Shown piece by piece: positions 45,962 to 57,800 of a stretch of DNA of 64,000 bases. A program made the position numbers and the translations under genes. Under the pieces are notes generated by a model. It worked only from the letters and a program-made list of their open reading frames with translations. It searched no databases and was not told the DNA's origin. The DNA is taken from the NCBI GenBank assembly GCA_027574665.1, contig CM050651.1, positions 1,489,501 through 1,553,500 on the forward strand, written 5' to 3'. The DNA is from Rhynochetos jubatus. Lineage: Eukaryota; Chordata; Aves; Eurypygiformes; Rhynochetidae. Position 1 is the first letter of the stretch. Each line of letters starts with the position of its first letter.

Positions 45962-46453
45962 TGTTTTGCTAATTGATAGGGTTGGCAGAAGGAACACAGA
46001 CACCAAGTTGAAGTTGAAAAGAGAAACTTATTTACTACAGTCTAAAACAGCAGACGGCATAAGCAAGGTAACGCATCTATCATTGCTACATAAAATTACT
46101 AATAGTGATTAAGAAAGATACATCACCAATTGCCCTAACACTTTACCATCATCCAGACCCGCACATCAGCTGGGGAGCCCCAGTCACAGCGAGGATTTGG
46201 ATAACCTGTCCTGGCAATTGGGAAATCCTATGCAGTGCGTCCACTCGTAGGTGAGGCTCCAAAGTCGCTGCGAGAGGGTCCAGCTTTTATACAGTTGAAT
46301 AAACAATCTTTGAGACTCCACATGCGGAGACAGGAGTGCCCACGCCAGGGCCCAGGGCAGAATCCAAAAGGGACATCTCTATCTGTTTGGCTCAGACAAA
46401 GCTGGACATCTGTCTGTATGGCCTTGGTAGTCTGTCTCTAAACAGATGTTTTA
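45962..46453 (-). mobile_element. solo LTR, inverted copy of the one nested in the provirus
   Basis: 492 bp matching 39,663-40,189 on the opposite strand, including TATAAAA (here at 46285-46291). It lacks about 35-40 bp present in the other copy after the CCCTGGGCCCTGGC block. Nearby flanks show no retroviral coding sequence. The two copies form an inverted pair about 5.8 kb apart. Confidence 0.8.
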
Positions 46454-48116
46454 ACCTTCTAATGATTATATTTTATCAAAGCTTCATTCTCTGCTAACGA
46501 GCACACACATTCCACCAATGATCAGCGGGTACTCCCACAGTCACTTCCCGTACTGATATGATGCTGGTTGGGAGATTCACTCAGAAGTCAACTTTGGTTT
46601 GAGGCCTATGATTCAGGCCTGTTTGAGGCCTGTAATCCAGGCATATTTATATCAAGAGATCCCACTGTGTCTGGGGTTTCTCAGCATAGGGTCTGGCTGT
46701 ACCTGTCCTTGGCAGCAATGGTAGAAGAACCAGTATAGCCAAAGCTAAGGCATGCAATGTGTCTTCCCCTTCTGTCCTTGTGTCCACACATAGGTGTCAG
46801 TGTCATTGCACCTGGAGATCAAAAGACTGACTGGAAACTTTCACTTGTCAGGTGACTTCCTTCAGCAGTACTTTGGTTTGTTTGCCTACCTGGCTGCTTG
46901 CTTGTGGGGTGCCACTAAAAATGGTAGCCCCATCTCCTCTGATAAATGTCTCAGCACAGGAAGTTTGAAAATACAGGTGTTTTTATTGTGGAGTTAGCAT
47001 CTATCAGCTTGAGCGTATGGTGCCAATATAACAGTTCCCCACATCAGCCACCATATGTGAGCATTATTCTGAGAGTGGGGGGTTAGAGGAGAGTAAAAAA
47101 ATTTTTCCATCAGTTGACAGGGAAATTTGGGAGTTTGAGTTAGCTGCTCAGGGAAGCTAAATATCATTCCCTGGGGAATAGTGGTGGACCTTAGAATCAT
47201 CATCAGAATCAGTAAAAGTTGTTCCTTCTCTCTCAAGATCAGTCTGAAATGTGGGACTCAACAGACCACTGAAAGTCTCTCTTGTTTCTGTAGGAGGTCC
47301 TGAACTATGATATTCTTCATATTTGCTGGAAGCAGATCGCCTCTGCAGTGTGAAAATAAATTAGGTGCCTTTTCTTTCACTTGTATTGTTATAACTCCTT
47401 ACTCCAGTGTTCATATAGGAGTATATTGGTAATGGAAAGCACAATTATAAAATCTCTTGAGTTGGTGCATGAATAAAGCCATTAAATAAGACAAAGTGCT
47501 AATAAAATCTTACCCAACTTAGGGAATATTACTGTAATAACATTGTATGAAGAATAAGTCATACATACCAAAAATACAGTAATACAATAAAAATAATATA
47601 ACTACTATTAAGTGTTACTTAATTAAAGCCCTTTCCCTTAATGTCATTTGATTATGCTTCCATTCCATCAGGGGTCAAATTCATCCCTGGTGTGACTTCG
47701 AGAGAGTGCTAACATATGATTTTTTTGCCTTTGATTAGGGCTACTCATAAGTTTATGTCATGCTGCTTCTGAGGAAGCTCTGAGTACCCTCTTTTGTCAT
47801 TTTGTCACTGAGCTACAGTTTTTCAGGCTTCTTAATGTCACAACTCTGCAGGTCCCTAGCTCCTGTCCTTGAATGTCTTCTAATGATACCAGCATTCCTA
47901 CAGAAATCAACATGTTTGCTTAAACCCTGGCAACAGTCATCCTGTTATCTAGGGAATACTCACCTCAGTAGATAGGGCTGTACCACGCAACAGGAGATCA
48001 TTTCGATACACCAGGTACATCTACATTAGCACAACCATTACACAAGTACAGATCAGGGGTGTGCATTTGAAGAATCTCCTGCCAGTTGTCCCTGCACACC
48101 GTCCTTTGGTCCACAC
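46454..48116. other. intergenic DNA, includes a short orphan reading frame
   Basis: No gene is recognised. A 67-codon stop-free minus-strand frame at 47,157-47,360 has protein-like composition and is described in the findings. The rest is AT-rich with nothing identified. Confidence 0.45.
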
Positions 48117-48809
48117 TGTTAGCGAAAATCATAACCAAGAAAACTCTCCAAACCAAATGACAGTTTAGAAAGCTGACATTGGTTTACTGTAGCACTGGGT
48201 GCATGGGGGATATCTCCTCCTAGCATGCACACCAAACAGGGTTCTTTGTGCTATATTTATCCACAAAACTTTCAGGGTTAGTAATTTTGCAAGTCCATCC
48301 CCATTACAATGATTGGTTAGCAATTTACATACTATTATAATACTGCTGACACATTACTTCCACTATTACACGTGCTCAGGAGAAAGTTCTTCACCTGGGC
48401 AAGGGTCTTTTTGACCTATGGGCATGATTTTTAGTATTATAGTGAGCTTTTAATGAGCAAACTTAGCAAAAAGGACAAGATTTTTAAACATCTGCTGATT
48501 TACCAAAACAATTCTCAGCTTAGAAGGACACTGCAGAGGTACTAACAGGCATGTACCCTCCTACTTTTGATAAGCAAAGAGGTACATCCCTTGTTAACAA
48601 GCCTTCCAAACCTTGAGTTTTCTTACTAAATTAGCAATGTGCACAGAAAAACATAGTGAAAAGCAGAACATTGTCAAAACAGTTTAACACACTAAAAAAC
48701 ATAGTGAAAAACAGGGTATCATCAAAACAGCTTAACAGACAGATAAACATCTCGACTGCTGTATTATTCTAAGAGTTAACCTTTGACACTCCGGCTTGTC
48801 AGCCTAACA
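48117..48809 (-). mobile_element. solo LTR, third family
   Basis: 693 bp on the minus strand, beginning TGTTAGGCTGACAAG and ending GATTTTCGCTAACA, so the ends form a perfect TGTTAG/CTAACA inverted terminal repeat. Flanks are CACAC on the left and CACAA on the right, a likely 5-bp target duplication with one mismatch. The U3 part has a two-copy tandem repeat. An AT-rich TATA-like stretch (ATAAATATA on the minus strand) lies near 48,257. No internal viral sequence is attached. Confidence 0.75.
48645..48740 (-). repeat. two-copy tandem repeat in LTR U3
   Basis: The block AAACATAGTGAAAA(G/A)CAG recurs about 47 bp apart (near 48,650 and 48,697), each followed by TCAAAACAG(T/C)TTAACA. Duplicated U3 blocks often act as enhancers in LTRs (inference). 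Confidence 0.65.
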
Positions 48810-50143
48810 CACAAAGAAGATCTGGACTGCAGAGGGGTGGAGGGGACACTCCAGTGTGATCCTGAAGGGCCAGGACCTTTCACTGGCACAGCAGGGCATT
48901 ACATTACAGAAACACTAGTAAGAAAGGCTGTTTGTGGAGTGTACCTGAGATAAAACTGATGATCAGAAATCAATAAAACCATTTTTTGTTTAAATACCAC
49001 CTCCCTCTCATAATAATCAGCTTGCTTGTTTCATAACTATGAAATTGAGTGTTTTCAGTGTTGCCCCAGGATATATTAGCTACAGTCAGAATCTGCATGC
49101 AGATTACTTTTTGACTAGGTGTGTTTTCTGCCTTCTTACCAAAATAAACAAACCGTCACTTGCACTCACTGAATTCATTTTATGTTTGTTTGGCTGACTT
49201 GATAAGTTTTTCTTTGGCACAGGGGCTGGCCTGTGCCCCTCTCTGAGGGATGTCCCAGTGCTGGAAGTGCCACTGGTGTTTGAATGGAATAGCTGAGTTC
49301 ACTAGTCAAACAATGAGTAGGCTACCTGGAGCTATCTCGCCTAGCTTGTAAACGTCTTGCTAGCATTAAAACCTTATTTCTATCAGTTTTACTAGTCCCT
49401 TTCACAATTTTCAGTTCTGTAAGGCCACGCTGAAGTCTTCTTTTTTCATATGAGTGTATCTCCAGCTCCACAGAAATTGCCTTAGGGTGTTGAGACCTGG
49501 TATTATTTTTATTGCTTTAATAACTCTCAAAAGGTATGGTGCCCCATACAGCAAGCAGTGGAACAGTGCATCCTGTAAGCTCTCTTGTTTTTATTTTGAT
49601 CGCACAGCAGGGCATATAGAAACAGTACTTCATTTGCCTCTTTCTTTTTGCATGTATGTACTGGACAGTTGGATGTTTCAACAATTCTTTCACTACAACG
49701 GCAAAATCCTTTCCCTGTTCACTTTGCTGGATGATTGCTCCATTTAACACATTCTTGAGCTTGATTCTCCACTTCCAGGGTAATTATTTTACAAGGTGCA
49801 ATGGCTAATCTGAACTGTTATGTCAAACTGTCAATAACTAGAACCCATTTTTTCCCTAACAGAAACAGCAAACCAAACATTCAGTGAAAAAAATAATGTG
49901 GAGGACAACTCTTTCAGCTGTCATTCATATTGCTGTGTAAACTAGGTGACAAAGATCACAGAACAATGAAGTAGCACCCTGCCTGTCCCACATCTTTCTG
50001 AGTTTTTCTCAACTCTTTCACTTAATTATCTAAGTGCTTCTTTGCCACCGTAACTTCTGAGAAGACCTATACTTACCCACTTTTAGTTATAATCTCTGTT
50101 ACATGAAATACTGCTTCAGCAATGTTTTCTTTTAAAAATAGCC
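48810..50143. other. intergenic DNA between two solo LTRs
   Basis: 1.3 kb, AT-rich, no gene or repeat recognised. Overlapping short open frames at 49,454-49,750 on both strands have no recognisable domain. Confidence 0.5.
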
Positions 50144-51145
50144 TGGCATGATTTAGGTCCAGCTGGCAACTCAGCACCACATGGCCGCTTGCTCACTCCT
50201 TTGCCCAGTGGGATGGGGAGGAGGAAATGCAAGGAAAGGATCCTGGGTCAAGACAAGGGCAGGGAGGGATCACTCATCCGTTATGGTCATGGGCAAAACA
50301 GACTCAACTTGGGGAAGAAAAATCAACTTAATAGTTAACAATCAGATCCAAGTAGGGTAATAGACAAAACCAGATCTTAAAAACATCTTCCCCCCTCCTT
50401 CTTCCCAGGCTCAGCTTTGCACCCCATTTCTCTGTCTCTTCCCCACCAGCGGCACAGGGGGACAGGGAACGGGCATTGTGGTCAGTCCATCACACCTTGT
50501 CTCTGCTGCTCCTTCCTCCTCAGGGGACGGGAGGACTCTTCACACTCTGCCCCTGCTCCAGCATAGGGTGCCTCCCACGTGAGACAGTCCTCCAACAATT
50601 TCTGTGATGTGAGTCCTTCCCACGGGCTGCAGTTCAGTTCTCTAACTGCTCCAGCGTATGTCCTTTCTGTGGGTGTGCGGTCCTTCAGGAGCAGCCTGCT
50701 CCAGTGTGGGATTCCCACAGACTCACAGGCTTTCTCAGGCACAGCCTCCTGCTCTGACATGGAGTCTTCCCTGGGCTGCAAGGGGGGTCGCTGCTCCCCC
50801 GTGACCCTCCATGGCTGCAGAGGCACAGCCTGCCCTCTTCCCACGGGCTGAGGGGAACCTCTGCTCTGGGCAGCTCCTCCTGCCTTTCTGCACTGACCTG
50901 GGGGTCTGCCTGGCTCTCTCTCTCACACCCCACTCCTCTCTCTGCTGCAGGTTTCTCTGCAGTTTGAATTGTTTTTTCACCTCTTCAATATGTTAATCAC
51001 AGAGGTACTGCCACCATTGCTGAGTGGCTTGGCCTTGGCCAGAGGTGTGTCCGACTTGGAGACTGGGAAGCCTCTGGCAGCTTCTCACAGAAGCCATCCC
51101 TGTAGCCCCTCCCCAGCTACCAAAACCCTCTATACACAGCCATTC
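50144..51145 (-). mobile_element. solo LTR, relative of the intronic LTR, inverted
   Basis: On the minus strand it shares with 20,932-21,972 the 5' block GGTTTTGGTAG...GGCTTCTGTGA, the middle CTGGAGCAG modules and the 3' block ending near TGGCA. It is clearly diverged from that copy. It has no attached viral genes. Boundaries are approximate and no target duplication was identified. Confidence 0.7.
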
Positions 51146-51639
51146 CCTTTTGCTGCCATTCCACATTCTTCCTTCAGCTACACGAGCTTTATGCAGAAAA
51201 TAATTTAGCATCTCTCATCCAGTGTTTTTCCTTCTTGTTTTCTGAGGGAATCATTAACTTCTTTCAAGAATTTATTTCCAGGGATTTACGACTTATTAAG
51301 TTATCTTAATCTTCTCTTTGCTAAAACATTCAGACTAAATGATGTAGATCCCAGTGTTAACCATGAAAACTTGTTTCTCTGCCAACCAGATATGTATCTT
51401 GCAGTGGGCTGATCAAAGATGCCAGCATGTCATCATGTGTCAGCAAAGCCTCAGGTGACTAAAAGCCCTTAAGATTACATACTTGAAAAATACATTTTGG
51501 ATGAAAGTCCAGATGCAAGTAGCAAGGACAATTACAATGCCACAGTTGTGTAAAGCAACAAAAGTGGTCTTGTGTTGTACCCAGTTTTTGCTTCAATCAC
51601 TCCTAAAGGGAGCCAAAAGAGTGTGTGGACTCAAGGACA

Positions 51640-51859
51640 GCAGAGCTTACAGCAAGGGAAATTCCAGATAGAGGTGAGGAAAAAAATGAGGTTGGACTGT
51701 CATTGAACCAGGCTGCCCCAGAAGGTTGTGGACGTGACCCTCAGCAACTCCGGTCTAGTTTTGAAGCTGGATCTGACTTTAAAGTTGGTGATGCTTAGTG
51801 CAGTGGACCAAATGACCTCCAGAGGTCCCTTCTAACCTACGTATTCTGATCCTGTAGTT
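51640..51859 (+). mobile_element. CR1 LINE 3' end fragment, diverged
   Basis: Contains degraded CR1 3' blocks, AGGCTGCCCCAGAAGGTTGT and AAATGACCTCCAGAGGTCCC, and ends at ATTCTGATCCTGTAG. It lies just right of the LTR cluster. Its left edge is not sharp. Confidence 0.75.
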
Positions 51860-54800
51860 ATAAAAGACCTGATGACTTGGGATGAGAAAGTAGAAATTGG
51901 GAAGGTGAAGGATAAGAGACAATGCTAGTTTTGCTGCCTACTGTGAACATTTTTCTTGATTTTATTCTGTCTTGGTCTATTACAGAAAGTTTAAGAAAAT
52001 GATGCTATGCCCATATGATTCAGATACACTGCTTACTGTAGTACAATGGCAGCACATTTTAAAAAAGAACTTCTGGTTTGAGTATTTGCTCTCTTTAGCA
52101 TGCATTTTCTTGAATCTCATTAAATTTAGCACCATTGAGAGCTAGATCTGTAGCAATAAAATCTTGAAATGTAGCAGGAATATGCATAAAGATAGACACT
52201 TTAGAATCTATGTATCAAAGAGAGTTATCTGTAAAACAATATCAGATGTACTAACTACAATATCTACTTTTGGCTTGGTTGAATCTTTTCTGTGGAAGCA
52301 AAACTAAATGGGATTTTCAGTATCTTTGGTGGCCAGTTTATCCCTGATGACATATATCTATTCCTATTGATTATTACATCCATCCATTGAACAGTTGTTT
52401 TGCAACTGAATCTGCAAATAGTTTCTGGCTTAAAACTCTAAATTTTGGGATGGGATAGTTCTTCAAATGAAAGTTGCAGCTCAGAGAAGAGAAAGCAAGT
52501 ACCATGGTGATTATGCTGATTTCTCTTGTTTGATTGTCTCATTTGTTTGTGAGTCTTTGAAAACAGTGCTTAAAATCTTTGGGCAAGGATGGTGTGATGG
52601 TGGTCAGTGATCTAAAAATAGCAATGAGAACATGTGCAGATTTAACAGTGACACTGGTGATTCATGATTTATCTGGTTCTTCCACTTCAAAAAATATTTT
52701 CTTGCATCTCTGCGTGGCATCATCTTACATCTTCTCTCCAAGATCTGCTGCATTAAAAAATCAGTAGAGCATAAAGTGGTTTCATTTTCAACATAATAGG
52801 AATCCAGATTTTTCTGGATTTCATATTTTCAGGGACTCTGAATGAGATCTCTGGCTTATACTGTAGATTTGTAACATTCCATTTTCCTTTCTACAGTACT
52901 CTCACACTGAACTAAGAGAGGCTATGTGAAAAGAGCTGTAGTAGTAGTAAAATTGAAATAATTTATGCTCCAATCAGTATTTTTCCTCAGAAATGCTGTG
53001 CAAACATAGTGGCACATTTCAGCCTTTCACATACGGACAGAGAAAGAATATATTGTCATACAGTGATCAGTGTAAGGGAAACTCGCTGAAGTGACATTTC
53101 CGTGTAAATTTATGATTTATTAAAAGATTTGAAATGCTCTGCTAAAGCACTTTCCTCTTTCCTTTCCCTTGTGCCTCTGCTATCTTATTCCTGTATAAAT
53201 CCTTTCTTCCTTATATGAAAACTCTCTATGCCATACGAACTCTGAAAATGCGAAAGCATTACCACCCATGCAGTTACTACTTCTCAGATCCTGAATGAGG
53301 GACAAAGGCATGGAAAGTAATAGGAAATGACTACTGAGAAGTAATTTTTATCTATTTCATTGAAAACAGCCAAACAACAGTTACTAAAATAAAACTCCAG
53401 TGTAGTATTTCCAGCAAATATTTATTTTTATGGCTCTGTGTCTATGTTTATGGTTTAGTAGTTAAACTGGTAAATACCACCACCACTGCAGAGGCAGTAA
53501 AACTGTCTTTTTCAGTCCTTAGGGTGATGCCCTATTTCCAGTTCCAGCAGATGAGTTTTGAAAGGAAGGTGTATGCTTATCAAGACCACTGTGCTGTTGA
53601 TCTTCCTGTAAGATGTAATGGATGCTCCAGGGCAATCCTCCCCAGCCAGTACTTCCAGCTGGGCTGGGCTGAGCACATGCTGAAGGAAAGGTCCCAAGTG
53701 TCATGCAGAAACATTTAATTACATGATTTTGTGCAGGAACGGAGGCTCCGTTTTCGTTTGAGCAAGGGTATTGGTACCTGACACATGGCAACTCAAAAGC
53801 AAGTCAAGACCCGTCCTGATTATTATGTTTTTGAAGTTGAATGGTTGGCTTCTGATCATGCTAAGACCAGATATTGAGATTTGTGGTCAAGACAATCCCT
53901 GATCCCCTGGGATCATCAAAGACAGTGAGAGTTCTGCTGAGTATAGGGGGACTCAGATTTTACATATAACAGCAAATATTTTCTCTCACCTGACTCACCA
54001 ACTGACAGAAGAAAAAAGGGATTAGAGCCTAGGGGTGGGAAGGTTGGCTGGAGCTCTGTAACTTCTTTCATTCTCTGAGTTTGCTAATTAGGGGGATTTT
54101 GGAGGCTACAAAGCTGTTAAGTGAAGAGCTGCTACGGCTGTTCTCCCTCCGGAGCTCCCTCTTGCTGAAGAGGGCTCCCTCCTCCCTCGCTGCTAAAAAT
54201 CGTTTTAGGAAGGCCCTGCAGTCCTTTACTGTAATCATTTGCTTATTCAGTGAAGTTCTTACATAGTTTTTTTAGAAGCTACTAAAATGCACGCCTACTT
54301 AGCCCTGGAGCTCTAGTTCCCATTTTTGCATTTACAGGAGCTGCTGCATTTAATTAACAGCTATGACTGGCACACTCAAAAATAATACATAAAATCAGAG
54401 GTAAATAAGCCTACTTTGATTCTGAGTCTGTGTAGAGAAGTAGCCTTTATGCTTCATTAAGAAAGTCTCTGCTGCATATATATCTGCTTGATAACAAATG
54501 GCAGCCAGAGATGTGAAGTCTCTAAGGAGTGACACTCTTGCACTCCTGATCGGCCTGTGCTGCCCCTGACATGAACTGGGAAGGCAGGGCTCTCAGCACC
54601 CTGCAGGCACCACTCCTCAGCAAGTATTTCATTTAACAGTGCATCAGACTGCTGTTCTTGGATTCCAGAGCATGTGCTCTTACCTGTTACAGCTCTAGAG
54701 TCTGACATGAAGAAAACTTGCTTTTATCACTAAAATTCAGCAGATGTGGTTCAGATCACACTTCAGGAGTGGATTTGTTGCTGAAGTAGGAACTATTTCT

Positions 54801-57800
54801 GTAAGCGTATTTTCAGAGAACCAAGCTGGAAATTGTTTAACATTGGTAAAGCAGACATATTTTTATGGTGGAAAAGAGCTCATGTTTCTATAATTCTTGG
54901 TGGTAACAACTGAAAGATATTGGTTTTGTACATTTGATATAAAAAAGGCATTGCCTTTGGCAATTGCCCTGCAAGCGAGTGCTGAATAAAATCAAAAGGT
55001 AATATGTGTGTACGTTTACGGTATCTTCCTTTAAAATGAAATCAGACCAAACACTGCTTATGTCATTATCTAAGATTGCAAATGACGTATTGTTTCAATC
55101 TCAGTAGGAAAAAGTGCAGTGCACCCATTTCTCCTAGTTCAGTCAGCTTTCCGTGAAATGTGGCTTGGCCTTCAAAGCCCACGTAGTGGTCATGGTGCAT
55201 AAGAAGATAACCTAGCTAAAGTTTCATAATCCTCTCCAAAGGGTCTGTAGTTCAGGTGGCAGGAGAGAAGGGAAGGTAGAGGAGGAGAAACATTTTTCAT
55301 TGGCAAACTAACACATTTGATACACATTTTTTTGAGACAATAAGCTGGGTTCCTGTTGAAATCAGCTGGAGCTGCACATGTTTCTGAGCTTCTTGTGGAT
55401 CACTGCCATGTTGAATCTGTCTTGAGGGCCTCCTTTAAGCTGCAGTGTAGCTGGATGCTGATATATTTAACTCTGTGTGCCATTTCAAATGGTTCCTACT
55501 AACGTGAGCCCTGAGGTGATGCTTTATGACAGTGAGGTTCTCAAGTGACAGAATACAAGGTAGGGATGGAAAGTTGTACAGAAGGAAAATTAATTTTCTT
55601 CAAACATAAAAAAAATAGTAAGCAAAGCCCTATTGTTTATCAAATCCAGATACAGGTATCTAATTTTACCCAGTGACAATTGGAAAATACTTTGGTCACA
55701 GTGACCTCTCATCCAACAAGAAAATCCCTACCCTACGTCAGAAGCCTCAGAGCCATTACTACTGGCCCAGTGGCAAGGTTGTGGGCTAAGACAGGGCGAC
55801 TTTTTGTTCTGTTGTAAACATCTAGCAGAGTTAAGTCATAATCCTGCAGCAGTTTGATATTACCACATGATGTTGATAGAGTACTCAGTGGCAAATAGCA
55901 TACAGATGGAACAAATCATCTGTGATACATTTTTTGTGTCACCACAATAATTTTTGTGTGATGTGGTTGGGTTTTTATATGTGAAGGCTCATTTTTATGA
56001 CATTTTGGGGTTTTTAAATTTTGTGCCAACTTATTTTTTCCTTATCTACATCATATTAGTATTATATAAACACTTTAAATGATAGTAATTTGGATGATTT
56101 TATTACAGATGTTATGTGTAGTTTCCCTTGTTCCTTTTATTTTTATGTCTGATGAAAGTCTATAGGAGAAGAGTGATTTACTAAATGTGTCTGAGGGTTA
56201 TAAAATGCTTATTAATCAATGTCCCATGTTGCTGTTTTACCAGCAAATTGTGAAGTACAAAAATTCAGTGTAAGGAAATATATTGAAATTTCCTTAAATG
56301 ATATGGAACGTAGCTATACTAATCATAATAGATGATAGAATAGATGGATGAAATAAACTGAGCTTATCTGCCGGCAGGCGCAAGTCAATTAATCAACGAA
56401 GCATGTTTACCATATTTCTATTTCTGCTATCCAGAAGTGAAAACCCCAGAAGGAAAAAATAACATATCTAATAAGAAAATGCTTCTTTTATGGGCATTTT
56501 CTTTTGCCTTTCACAAATCTCTGTAATCCTCTTCCGTGGTCTGTGTAGGTGTTTACAAATACTCTGACAGAGCACCTCCTGGAAGAGCTTCTGGCAGCTG
56601 GGAATTGGCTCCAGAGCACACAGCAATGTTATCAGTGCTGTAGGTTTAACTGCAGTACTTCATGCTTTCAGAGAGCAATATTCAAACGGCTTGTCAGGAT
56701 AAACTTTGTATTATGCATTAGCTGTTAGAAAAGCTGGTACTGGAGCAAGAATGCAGCCTCCATACAAATATCCCTTTCTCGCTTTCCTGGCCTTTTCAGA
56801 AGGGTGGAGACAGAAATATTCACACTTTTCCCCACCAATTTAAATGGGCGAGTGACTGCAGCAAAGCCTAATTTTTTCTTCTTGTTCTTCCTGTGGTTTT
56901 GAGTGTAGTGAAGACAGTGACTCTAGCAATTAAAGTTTTTCGAGGTAGTTTGTAAACCTTCAAGTATTACTGGATCAAATCTGTTCTTTCTGGACTCTAC
57001 CAGTAATTCTTAATTCATGACCCACACAGTCCAGCTTATCTGCAGTTGCCTACAGATACATTTTCCTACTTTGAATTCAGACAACTAAAACCTTAGCCCT
57101 AGCAACCCTTCTTCACATAACCAGCTGCTGCCGCTGTGACCACCTTTATGTGATGACCGACTGTAGGATTACAGCACTGGCAGTACAGATGCGTGCCTAT
57201 GGTCCCATCTTCTGGAGTTGTACAGTGAGATAAAGTTGTCAGCATTCCCTTAGGAAATGTCAATGTTGTAAATACAAAGAATATCTCCAAAGGCACAACT
57301 CAAGTGTTACTCATGAACACAGTGCCCTTCTGAAGACATGGAAAGGTGGCTTCGGCTGGAACCAGTTGTCTCTCTCATTGTAACTGGCTCCCCCTACTAT
57401 GTTAAAGGAAGGGCAGAAACAGGTATGCATAATGGCCATAATGTGGAAGTGTGCAGGGAGAAACACTTCACAGAGTCCATACAGGGCCCAGAACAAGATA
57501 ATCGTTGCTCTGCAAACACTTTTGGTACAACATGGAGACGTTCTGAAAGAGACTTTGCTCACAGGCTGCCGAGGCAGAATTGGTGGACTGAGGGCTGATA
57601 ATGGAAGAAATAGATGGAATAATATGAAACCCTAAAGTACAGTAACGGGATGTATTGTCTAATGTAAAAATTTTATGATGGCCATTTTTTGGAGTAGGAT
57701 GAAATCCCAACTGAATTGCAATTGGCAGTGTGTTATAGGACTTCGTCCTGAATTTCTCATAAACTGAGACAGGGTTGTTTTCGTTGAAGGTAAACAGACT

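Noticed and set aside
50482-50980. Frames of 80-120 codons on both strands
   Set aside because: Same explanation: they lie inside the inverted solo LTR at 50,144-51,145.
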